NCBI RefSeq assembly: GCF_016746095.1
Contig: NZ_JAERTY010000005.1
Span: forward strand, 248,001 to 312,000
DNA length: 64,000 nucleotides
Direction: 5' to 3'
Source of the DNA: Sphingobacterium faecale
GTDB taxonomy: Bacteria; Bacteroidota; Bacteroidia; Sphingobacteriales; Sphingobacteriaceae
Shown: positions 55,644 to 64,000 of the stretch, piece by piece
Numbering within the stretch: position 1 is the stretch's first letter
Layout: each line of letters starts with the position of its first letter
Notes under the pieces: model-generated
What the model was told of the DNA's origin: nothing
What the model saw: only the letters and a program-made list of their open reading frames with translations
The model's database searches: none
Translations under genes and position numbers: made by a program

Positions 55644-56516
55644 ATGAAAAAAAGTATACTACATTTTCTATTACAAGTAATGTCCAGAATGCCATTTTGG
55701 ATGCTGTATGGGATCTCGGATGTATTGTATATATTAATCTATCATGTACTGGGTTACCGAAAGAAAGTAGTTTTTAAAAATCTTCGAAATTCATTCCCTG
55801 AGAAAACGGAAGCAGAGATAAAGGAGATCGCCAAAAAATTCTATCGCTACTTCCCCGATATTATTGTCGAGGTCATAAAAATGTTCAGCATTAAACCCGA
55901 AGAAGTAATAAAGCGCATCGAACTTAGCAATCCGGAAGAAGTATACCGGCATTTCAATGCGGGAAAAGCTGTCATAGGTGTGACAGCACATTACGGGAAT
56001 TGGGAGTTGGGAATACATCGGCTGTCTCTGATGACCGACTTCGACCGTCTGGTCATATACAAACCCCTAAACAACAACGATATCAATCAAATTTACAATG
56101 GAGTCCGAACCCGATTTGGAGCCACCATGGTACCCATGAAGCAGATTTTGAGACATATTGTACGTTTGAAAAACACACCGCATATCAGCATGTTTGTGGC
56201 CGATCAGACTCCGGTATATCAGGACTCGGACTATTATATGACCTTCTTGAACCAAGAAACCCTGGTATATACAGGCACTGAGCGCATTGCTAAAATGACA
56301 GGCAATCCGGTAGTTTTCTGTCATATCGGAAGAAAACCAAAAAGAGGTTATTATTTTTGTAAATTTACAACTTTAGTAGAGCAACCATCCGAATATGGTG
56401 ATCATGAAATAACGCATATACACAATGAGTTTACGGAGCAGATCATCCGTGAGCAGCCGCAATACTGGCTATGGTCTCATAATCGATGGAAAAGACAGAG
56501 AAAAAACAAAGCATGA
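55644..56516 (+). CDS. LpxL/HtrB-type lysophospholipid (lipid A) acyltransferase
   Basis: A 290-residue inner-membrane acyltransferase of the LpxL/LpxM family. An N-terminal hydrophobic helix (ILHFLLQVMSRMPFWMLYGI, then VLYILIYHVLGYRKKVV) precedes NLRNSFPEKTEAEIKEIAKK and the catalytic motif TAHYGNWELG (HX4E; His and Glu). FVADQTPVYQDSDYYMTFLN and LWSHNRWKRQRKNK are other family motifs. It attaches a secondary acyl chain to lipid A or a related lipid, facing the cytoplasm. The open frame extends upstream to 55560 (TTG); ATG 55644 is preferred because it leads into the helix. Its stop overlaps the GT2 start (ATGA), so they form an operon. Confidence 0.9.
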   Translation: MKKSILHFLLQVMSRMPFWMLYGISDVLYILIYHVLGYRKKVVFKNLRNSFPEKTEAEIKEIAKKFYRYFPDIIVEVIKMFSIKPEEVIKRIELSNPEEVYRHFNAGKAVIGVTAHYGNWELGIHRLSLMTDFDRLVIYKPLNNNDINQIYNGVRTRFGATMVPMKQILRHIVRLKNTPHISMFVADQTPVYQDSDYYMTFLNQETLVYTGTERIAKMTGNPVVFCHIGRKPKRGYYFCKFTTLVEQPSEYGDHEITHIHNEFTEQIIREQPQYWLWSHNRWKRQRKNKA

Positions 56517-57553
56517 CACAATACCCTAAGGTCGCCGTTGTAATATTGAACTGGAATGGCAAATATTTCTTAGAAAAGTTTTTGCCCTCGATATACAACA
56601 GTACATACCCCAATATAGAATTCATCATTGGAGATAACGCTTCAACGGATGACTCGATCTCTTTTGTAAAAGAGAATTTTCCACAAATCCGAATTATCCA
56701 AAACAAAGAGAACTTGGGCTTTGCAGGAGGTTATAATCAAGTCCTGGAACAGGTAGATGCACCTTACTACGTCCTACTCAACTCGGATGTTGAAGTCAGC
56801 CCGTCATGGATAGAGCCCGTCATCGACATGATGATCAGAGAAGACTATGTAGCGGCACAACCTAAAATCCGCTCCTTTCACAAAAAAGAAAGCTTTGAGC
56901 ATGCTGGAGCTGCCGGAGGCTATATGGATAGCTACGGTTACCCTTTCTGTAGAGGGCGTGTGCTGCATTCAGTCGAACTGGACAACGGCCAATACAATGA
57001 CGAGAAAGAAGTCTTTTGGGCCACAGGAGCTGCTTTATTTATCCAATCGGACGCTTGGAGACAGGTGCAGGGGTTTGATGCAGACTTCTTTGCCCACATG
57101 GAAGAAATCGATCTTTGCTGGCGCCTTAAGAAACTGGGGTATCGAATTGGTTACTGCCCCAAAAGTATTATCTACCATGTAGGCGGAGGGACATTAAACA
57201 CAAGTAATCCTCAAAAGACTTACTTGAATTTTAGAAACAGTCTCGTAATGCTACAGAAGAACCTTTCGTTCTGGATGGCGGTCTGGGCTATTTTTGCACG
57301 CCTTTGGTTAGACTTGGTCGCACTGCTTCATTTTCTTCTGAAAGGAAAACCAAGAGACGCATGGGCGGTAAGCAGAGCGCATCAGTATTTTTTTCTCAAC
57401 TTCTTTAGAAATGCGGCCAAAAGAAAAAAAATTCTCAAGACTTACAACAAATATGGACTTTATAAAAAATGCATCATTTGGGACTATTACATGAACAAAA
57501 TGCAGTATTTCTCAGACTTACCTACGAATAATTTTTATTTAAAGAATAAATAA
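56513..57553 (+). CDS. Glycosyltransferase family 2, rhamnosyltransferase-like
   Basis: A 346-residue GT-A glycosyltransferase. Motifs: VAVVILNWNGKYFLEKFLPS (nucleotide-binding start), IEFIIGDNASTDDSISFVKE (first DxD-like), GFAGGYNQVLEQVDAPYYVL, LNSDVEVSPSWIEPV with the metal-binding D-x-D variant, and GFDADFFAHMEEIDLCWRLK with the ED catalytic base, followed by YHVGGGTL. A C-terminal hydrophobic region (about 250-290) suggests membrane association. It makes a cell-surface saccharide. ATG 56513 is chosen (4-bp overlap with the acyltransferase); an in-frame ATG 27 bases upstream is less likely. The pair may act in surface lipid or glycolipid synthesis. Confidence 0.88.
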   Translation: MTQYPKVAVVILNWNGKYFLEKFLPSIYNSTYPNIEFIIGDNASTDDSISFVKENFPQIRIIQNKENLGFAGGYNQVLEQVDAPYYVLLNSDVEVSPSWIEPVIDMMIREDYVAAQPKIRSFHKKESFEHAGAAGGYMDSYGYPFCRGRVLHSVELDNGQYNDEKEVFWATGAALFIQSDAWRQVQGFDADFFAHMEEIDLCWRLKKLGYRIGYCPKSIIYHVGGGTLNTSNPQKTYLNFRNSLVMLQKNLSFWMAVWAIFARLWLDLVALLHFLLKGKPRDAWAVSRAHQYFFLNFFRNAAKRKKILKTYNKYGLYKKCIIWDYYMNKMQYFSDLPTNNFYLKNK

Positions 57554-57590
57554 CGAACAGCCCCAATATAATATGCTTTCTTTGGAATAA

Positions 57591-59675
<2,085 letters not shown>

Positions 59676-59707
59676 AAAATAATATATTAAAAATCAGACT
59701 TAAAACA

Positions 59708-60586
59708 ATGAATGAGATTCAGGGCGCAGGAGTAGCCTTAGTTACCCCTTTTAATGCAGATGGAACAATTGATTTTGAAACACTGGGTCGACTGATCGAG
59801 TTTCAGATCGAAGAAGGAATGAATTACCTGGTATCACTAGGTACAACTGGAGAGACAGCGACATTAAGCACTGAAGAACGAAAGCAGGTCTGGAAATTTA
59901 CAGCAGATAAGGTCAAGGGACGTGTTCCACTTGTTGCGGGCATCGGTGGCAATAATACGATGGAGATTGTACAGCAGATACAGGATTTCGATGTCAAAGG
60001 GTATTGCGCTATCCTCTCCGTATCACCGTACTATAACAAACCTACGCAGGAAGGTATATACCAACACTATAAGGCGATAGCTAAAATTTCTAAACTACCT
60101 ATCATCCTTTACAATGTACCGGGTAGAACAGGCAGCAACATGACCGCCGCCACTACCCTACGCCTCGCTAAAGACTTTTCAAATATCGTAGCTATCAAAG
60201 AAGCATCAGGCAGCTTCAGTCAATTCTCTGAAATACTGAGAGACAAACCTAAGGACTTTGTGTTGATATCAGGCGACGATCCTGTGACCCTACCGATGAT
60301 GGCTCTAGGTGCTGTCGGTGTGATTTCGGTTATCGGAAATGCTTACCCAAAATTGGTATCTACGTTGGCCAGATTATGCTCAGAAGGCAAGTACCAAGAA
60401 GCAAGGAGCATACACAGCCAGCTCTTGACGATTACCGACCTGTGCTTCGTGGAGGGGAATCCAGGGGGCGTAAAACACATCCTTAATCAAATAGGTATCG
60501 GCAATGACCATGTCCGACTACCTCTGGTTCCTATTGGGACTGTCACCCAAACGGCAATCGTGAAAGAGATGGGACAGCTACACTGA
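59708..60586 (+). CDS. dapA: 4-hydroxy-tetrahydrodipicolinate synthase
   Basis: First committed step of lysine and diaminopimelate synthesis: condenses pyruvate and aspartate semialdehyde. The 292-residue barrel has GAGVALVTPFNADGTIDFET (start), YLVSLGTTGETATLSTEERK with the catalytic Thr-Thr, PYYNKPTQEGIYQHYKAIAK with the Tyr, YNVPGRTGSNMT and the Schiff-base Lys in VAIKEASGSFSQFSEIL. Length is normal. It follows ligA by 32 bp and ends exactly at a 21-bp terminator stem. Confidence 0.97.
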   Translation: MNEIQGAGVALVTPFNADGTIDFETLGRLIEFQIEEGMNYLVSLGTTGETATLSTEERKQVWKFTADKVKGRVPLVAGIGGNNTMEIVQQIQDFDVKGYCAILSVSPYYNKPTQEGIYQHYKAIAKISKLPIILYNVPGRTGSNMTAATTLRLAKDFSNIVAIKEASGSFSQFSEILRDKPKDFVLISGDDPVTLPMMALGAVGVISVIGNAYPKLVSTLARLCSEGKYQEARSIHSQLLTITDLCFVEGNPGGVKHILNQIGIGNDHVRLPLVPIGTVTQTAIVKEMGQLH

Positions 60587-60632
60587 TTTTAATTAGGATA
60601 GGTCAGCTTTACTGACCTATCCTAATTAAAAT
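60586..60632 (+). terminator. Terminator after dapA
   Basis: Positions 60586-60606 and 60612-60632 are exact reverse complements (21 bp, with TTAATTAGGATAGGTCAG at its core), loop of 5 bases, starting on the last base of the dapA stop codon and followed by TCTTTATC. Confidence 0.85.
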
Positions 60633-60758
60633 TCTTTATCGCTTACTTTGCAAGATCAAATCGGCTCGTTTCTTATTTAACATAATTAATTTTATTTGCA
60701 ACAGCTATTTGGTCAACGCTATTATTGTGATTGCTGCGAGAAATATTGCTATTATTAA

Positions 60759-60946
60759 ACCGAAAAATATCATTCCAATGTAGATGTGCGTTTATTTCAG
60801 GTACTAGACTATATACAGGAGCACATACACCGGCCGGAACTTTTCAGAATTGCTGTAATTGCCTAAAGTTTTGGATTATCTCCAACCTATTCAGCCAGAA
60901 ATGGAGGAATTACTTGCAATTAGGGACAGACGCAAAAAAATTATAA
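60759..60946 (+). pseudogene. Relic of an AraC family regulator (C-terminal part)
   Basis: The frame from 60759 to TAA 60866 reads HSNVDVRLFQVLDYIQEHIH then RPELFRIAVIA, like the start of an AraC HTH domain. After about 10 bases in another frame, ISNLFSQKWRNYLQL (to TAA 60944-60946) resembles the second part of that domain (xxYFSxxFK...xYL). The pieces are in different frames and lack a start, so it is decayed. Identification is by short peptides only. Confidence 0.4.
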
Positions 60947-61070
60947 CCGTATAGGAAACCGTAACCTAAAACCGGAATCGCAATATAGGTTTGGCCTCGA
61001 ATATACAAGATCCGAGAGCTTGAAAAACAGCTGGCAAAGATTACTGCTCAACTATACTCACTGTAACTGA
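60924..61070 (+). pseudogene. Relic of a TonB-dependent receptor barrel
   Basis: A short frame without start codon encodes YNRIGNRNLKPESQYRFGLE then YTRSESLKNSWQRLLLNYTH, ending TGA 61068-61070. The segment GN-x-NLKPE-x-x-x-x-x-GLEY is characteristic of TonB receptor barrel strands. Nothing else of the receptor is left. It abuts the AraC relic, so the region looks like a collapsed nutrient-uptake locus. Confidence 0.5.
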
Positions 61071-61088
61071 CAGACTATACTTGGTCGA

Positions 61089-61499
61089 ATGCCTGAAAAG
61101 AACCTGATTAAAAGACCTAGTAGTACTATGAAGCCTGATCCTCAGCTAAGTCAGAAGAGCCTTAACGTAGTGATGGTGTCATATCTATTATCCGGAGATT
61201 ATGCTATCACCCACAGTAATCCCGGCTTAAAAAAGGATACAGTTACCTTCTCGCTGGATTCCCGAGTATCGGGGCTGGATTCCCTATCCAGATGGGAATT
61301 TGGTCATTTGTTAGGTGTTAAAAAACCGTATAGAAAGGGGCTTGGCGGAGTGCTTCAATTCACCGGGTTGGCAAACAAAAATTATTACGCCATCTATACA
61401 GGTACGGGTTGGGAATTCTATACTTATGAAAGAGACAAGATGAGCGTGTATCATTTAAGCGAAGAGCCGGATATTATATTACAAGATCTTTCTTTTTAA
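61089..61499 (+). CDS. Hypothetical protein, possibly a truncated gene
   Basis: A 136-residue open frame with ATG start. The later part (SGDYAITHSNPGLKKDTVTF, EFGHLLGVKKPYRKGLGGVL, YYAIYTGTGWEFYTYERDKM) has a mixed strand pattern. The first 25 residues are Lys/Pro rich and atypical, so the true N-terminus may be missing and the gene may be a fragment of the decayed region around it. No signal, no family recognised. Coding is supported only by length and composition. Confidence 0.45.
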   Translation: MPEKNLIKRPSSTMKPDPQLSQKSLNVVMVSYLLSGDYAITHSNPGLKKDTVTFSLDSRVSGLDSLSRWEFGHLLGVKKPYRKGLGGVLQFTGLANKNYYAIYTGTGWEFYTYERDKMSVYHLSEEPDIILQDLSF

Positions 61500-61872
61500 G
61501 AACGACTCCATAATCCGGACAAAACATTTACCATTTCGGCTATAGGAATGCAAAAAAGTCTTAAAATTAAGAATAAATAAACGAGTGAGGAGTACAATAA
61601 AAATTATCTAATTCATGTAGTAAAGACATCCACACAGTTAAGGGGAGTATTTAAGAAATTATATCACAGGTGAATTCGTTTTGTGTTACCTTTCTAGAAG
61701 GCCGTTCAGCTTATGTCTCTCTTTATTTCATTTTAACAAAAACGGTAACAATGGTTAAATCTACCGAGTTCTTTCAGGACGAGAAACTAACAATTTTTCT
61801 ACCCATAAGCTTTTTATGGGTAAGCGTTACTTTACAAAAAGTGCCATTAACAAAATTATGGTAATGAGTTAT
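61500..61872. other. Non-coding gap in the decayed region
   Basis: 373 A/T-rich bases. It holds one 8-bp hairpin (ACCCATAA 61801-61808 with TTATGGGT 61814-61821) without a clear T-tail, and a 64-codon frame with no family resemblance that I do not accept as a gene. Nothing else is seen. Confidence 0.5.
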
Positions 61873-62598
61873 CTAGTAAATAATTCTACTACTTATAATC
61901 TGTGCTGTTTCATTTAGCGTACCTATAAGCGCGTCTTTAATTAATTTAACATATCGATTTTCAGGAAGGTATACACCTAGACTGGCTACAACTCCTTTTT
62001 TACCAATTACAGGTACCGCTACCCCCACAATATTTGAATCATCACAATGCAATACGTAGCAATTTTTTTTTATTTGCTGAAGTTCACTGATTAAATGCTT
62101 CTCATTACTAATTTCCTTCCACATGGCACCAGGCAATCCGTATGTATGAATAAATGCATTACGATCTGTCGGTTCCATATAAGCGAGTAATAATCTACCC
62201 GTTGCTGTATTGTATACATGCTTTTCATCTAATGCATTGACCTGTAGTTCTTGTGCGAATGTTTCTTTATGAAGAGTTATGCGTGAATTGTTCTTTATAA
62301 TCGCAATAATACTACACTCACGTAATGTACTACTAAGTTTTTTCATGGGATTAACTGCCCATTTAATTATTTCGGACTCATTGGTAAAATTGTTGGTAAG
62401 GTAGTATAATTGCTTTCCTAATGTATACCCTTTGTTCTTTTCAATATAACCTCTAATAATCATAGTCTTAATAATATTAGCACATGTGCCATGATTTAGT
62501 TCCAGAGGGTCCGCAATTTCACTGAGCGTAAGCTCTTTGTCCATATTGCGGGAAAGTAACTCCAAAATGTCTAATGCTCTATTTAATACCTGAATCAT
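61873..62598 (-). CDS. IclR family transcriptional regulator
   Basis: A 241-residue regulator. The N-terminal winged helix is VLNRALDILELLSRNMDKEL, then TLSEIADPLELNHGTCANII and KTMIIRGYIEKNKGYTLG (residues about 4-68). The C-terminal effector domain has TATGRLLLAYMEPTDRNAFI, the usual position of the small-molecule site, and VVASLGVYLPENRYVKLI. IclR proteins control sugar-acid, aromatic or uronate use. It sits in a decayed locus with a SusD relic and upstream of a lipoprotein gene with a 13-bp palindrome, so a role in carbohydrate use is likely but unproven. An A/T palindrome (TTTTATA-A-TATAAAA, 62642-62656) lies in front of its start. Confidence 0.9.
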   Translation of the reverse strand: MIQVLNRALDILELLSRNMDKELTLSEIADPLELNHGTCANIIKTMIIRGYIEKNKGYTLGKQLYYLTNNFTNESEIIKWAVNPMKKLSSTLRECSIIAIIKNNSRITLHKETFAQELQVNALDEKHVYNTATGRLLLAYMEPTDRNAFIHTYGLPGAMWKEISNEKHLISELQQIKKNCYVLHCDDSNIVGVAVPVIGKKGVVASLGVYLPENRYVKLIKDALIGTLNETAQIISSRIIY

Positions 62599-62829
62599 AC
62601 GCTTTACTGTTTAATATTCAGCCAAAACTAGACATTTTTAATTTTATAATATAAAACAATAGCATTTTATTTTTTAACATAAAACTAATTAATAGTTTAA
62701 TATTAAGTAATTGCAGACCTATAAACACCTGAAAACAAAGACCTTCAGCTGCTATAATTACTGTCCATGTATAAATACAGCAACACCGTTTTAAAAAAGC
62801 CAACTTTTTAAAACTTAGTATAAACCAAA

Positions 62830-62948
62830 ATGAAAACAAATATTTATTCAAAAGTGTCAGCCTCTCGATGTTGACGCTAGGCCTATTCTTTGCTGCTTGT
62901 CGGAAAAACTTAAACGTGGATAATCTTAATGAGATAATGGATAATTGA
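62830..62948 (+). pseudogene. 5' relic of a SusD-like lipoprotein gene
   Basis: ATG 62830 opens MKTNIYSKVSASRC then stops; the neighbouring frame continues with MLTLGLFFAACRKNLNVDNL and ends at TGA 62946-62948. The lipobox-like AAC followed by RKNLNVDNLNE is the usual N-terminus of SusD/RagB proteins (Cys-x-K-x-L-D-V-D-N-x-N). A frameshift and early truncation make it non-functional. It shows that a SusCD-type polysaccharide locus once lay here. The rest of the 62599-63111 gap holds the palindromes listed separately. Confidence 0.6.
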
Positions 62949-63015
62949 AATGCAAATTCTGTTAAGATCAGAAGTTACTTAGCGACATTTCTTTGTTTTA
63001 CTATATAAAATTTTC

Positions 63016-63046
63016 AAACTTTATTTTATATGGTAAAATAAAGTTT
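63016..63046. promoter_or_regulatory. 13-bp perfect palindrome upstream of the lipoprotein gene
   Basis: AAACTTTATTTTA (63016-63028) and TAAAATAAAGTTT (63034-63046) are exact reverse complements with a spacer TATGG, 66 bases before ATG 63112. Position and symmetry fit a repressor or activator site; the IclR product next door is the obvious candidate. Confidence 0.6.
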
Positions 63047-63111
63047 ACATATTTGAATAATAGCAATTACGGTTAAACACCAACCAATATATAATATAAA
63101 CTTAAAATGAT

Positions 63112-64000
63112 ATGAAAAACTTATTTCTATCCTGTTCCTTTTTATTGTCCATTATAATTAATCTGACAACGATGTCCTGCAAAGAAGAGACCGTTATAGT
63201 TAGGGGAACCACTGATATATTACCGGTTAACGTACGCATGTTAGCTTATACCAATTCTAGTATCACTGTGGGGTGGGATCATGTTGAAGGTGCTACTTCG
63301 TATACGATTCAACTACTGGATTCAAAAGATAGCGATAAGCCGTTAGACCGCTACATCGTTATAACTGAAGATTTTTACAAATTCAGTAGTCTGGAAGAGC
63401 TAAAAGGGTATTATGTCCGCGTAAGAGCGAATGTCAATTATGATACTGGAGACTGGAAATATATCATGAACAATAATCTGCCGGCTCGAATTATGCCCAA
63501 ATATGGTTTTGTTGCTGATGATTTTAAAGAGCCTGACGTAGTTCCTAGCACTGAGCTTTATCCAAATTTTCCGGAAGGTTGGGAAATACATACAGCACCA
63601 GGAGGTAGAAAACCTTCTTTTACAGCAGTTGGACCTACCGGTGCAAACTCCGATATATTTCCCTCAGGCGAATGGTTAATGGAGGATATATATAGCATTT
63701 CTACGGCAAGTATGGTTAAGAATAGAGTTGGTGATTATGCTGTAATGTTCAGAGGTGGTGGCACTTATACTCCAAAACTAGCGATGAACTTTGATTTGAC
63801 TAATGGAGCGTCCAAATTTTCCTTTATTTATGGTGCTGCTACTCAAAACGCAACGGATGCTGGGGGTGTACCTATTTATGTAAAAGTAGAATACTCACAA
63901 GACGCAGGAAAAACCTGGACTCAACTCGAAGATATATTAGAAGTTGCATCGGCAGAGATCCAATACTATAAAGAATATGAATTGAATATAAAAGGTCCAG
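63112..64000 (+). CDS. Lipoprotein with fibronectin type III-like domain (3' partial)
   Basis: Opens at ATG 63112 and stays open to the window end (296 codons seen). The N-terminus is a lipoprotein signal (FLLSIIINLTTMSC, Cys at residue 23). Residues about 38-125 look like a fibronectin type III domain (VRMLAYTNSSITVGWDHVEG with the conserved Trp, ATSYTIQLLD, YYVRVRANVNY). After DDFKEPD a second beta-rich region begins (YAVMFRGGGTYTPKLAMNFD, FSFIYGAATQ, VKVEYSQDAGKTWTQLE), like a carbohydrate-binding or jelly-roll domain with the SxDxGKTWT repeat motif. Surface-exposed glycan binding is likely; full identification needs the missing 3' end. Confidence 0.75.
   Translation, partial: MKNLFLSCSFLLSIIINLTTMSCKEETVIVRGTTDILPVNVRMLAYTNSSITVGWDHVEGATSYTIQLLDSKDSDKPLDRYIVITEDFYKFSSLEELKGYYVRVRANVNYDTGDWKYIMNNNLPARIMPKYGFVADDFKEPDVVPSTELYPNFPEGWEIHTAPGGRKPSFTAVGPTGANSDIFPSGEWLMEDIYSISTASMVKNRVGDYAVMFRGGGTYTPKLAMNFDLTNGASKFSFIYGAATQNATDAGGVPIYVKVEYSQDAGKTWTQLEDILEVASAEIQYYKEYELNIKGP

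Noticed and set aside
60731..60946. 71-codon frame as an intact gene
   Set aside because: Cysteine- and tryptophan-rich out-of-frame reading of the AraC relic; better explained as decayed sequence.
61670..61864. 64-codon frame before the IclR gene
   Set aside because: No start context, no family, no conservation evidence; low-complexity A/T-rich DNA.

Overview
The window comes from the chromosome of a Bacteroidota bacterium, most likely Sphingobacteriaceae (Sphingobacterium- or Pedobacter-like). This rests on low-to-moderate GC by eye, rare Shine-Dalgarno sequences, TTG-N19-TAnnTTTG promoters, TonB receptor and SusD relics, and families common in the phylum (SGLT-type sugar/Na+ symporter, DUF4256, WbqC, a thiS-C-E-G-H-F operon). 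No tRNA, rRNA, CRISPR array, intact IS element or prophage was seen.

Layout. 0-7 kb: the 3' part of an Old Yellow Enzyme gene, a membrane-anchored UvrD/HelD-type helicase, a short Na/Pi cotransporter, a baeRF family 3 protein and a TMEM175-type channel. 7-14.4 kb: a galactose operon with lipoprotein mutarotase, secreted GH2 enzyme, galT, galK and Na+/sugar symporter. 14.6-15.5 kb: a SAM-I-type riboswitch, a 32-codon cysteine-rich mini-ORF and an OsmC gene. 15.5-21.2 kb: a beta-barrel protein and a siderophore-type group (AraC regulator, ferric-siderophore reductase, VOC protein, MATE exporter, membrane protein). 21.2-22.6 kb: a small accessory patch with two broken genes. 22.8-31.4 kb: SMR and MFS pumps, DsrE and Nudix proteins, two Crp/Fnr-like regulators, a PagL-type lipid A deacylase, a divergent PurA and DUF4256. 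31.4-42 kb: a TonB receptor divergent from a MocR regulator, a TPR sensor, a lipoprotein, a GlcD/Fe-S fusion oxidase divergent from an Lrp regulator, and an EamA transporter.

42-54 kb: a minus-strand operon gpsA-hemF-M16-M16, a hexapeptide acetyltransferase, then a TPP-riboswitch-controlled thiamine operon thiS-thiC-thiE-like-thiE-thiG-thiH-thiF. Three copies of an undescribed hairpin repeat of about 140-150 nt flank this operon. 54-60.6 kb: an outer membrane protein, WbqC, a LpxL-type acyltransferase, a GT2 glycosyltransferase, ligA and dapA. 60.6-64 kb: a decayed nutrient-uptake locus (AraC, TonB-barrel and SusD relics), an IclR regulator and the start of a fibronectin-III lipoprotein gene that runs off the window.

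Most of the window is ordinary core and niche metabolism. The best candidates for something new are the three-copy hairpin/leader repeat, the SAM riboswitch that leads directly into a cysteine-rich mini-ORF before osmC, the degenerate second ThiE plus zinc-less ThiF in the thiamine operon, and several strong palindromes beside regulators.
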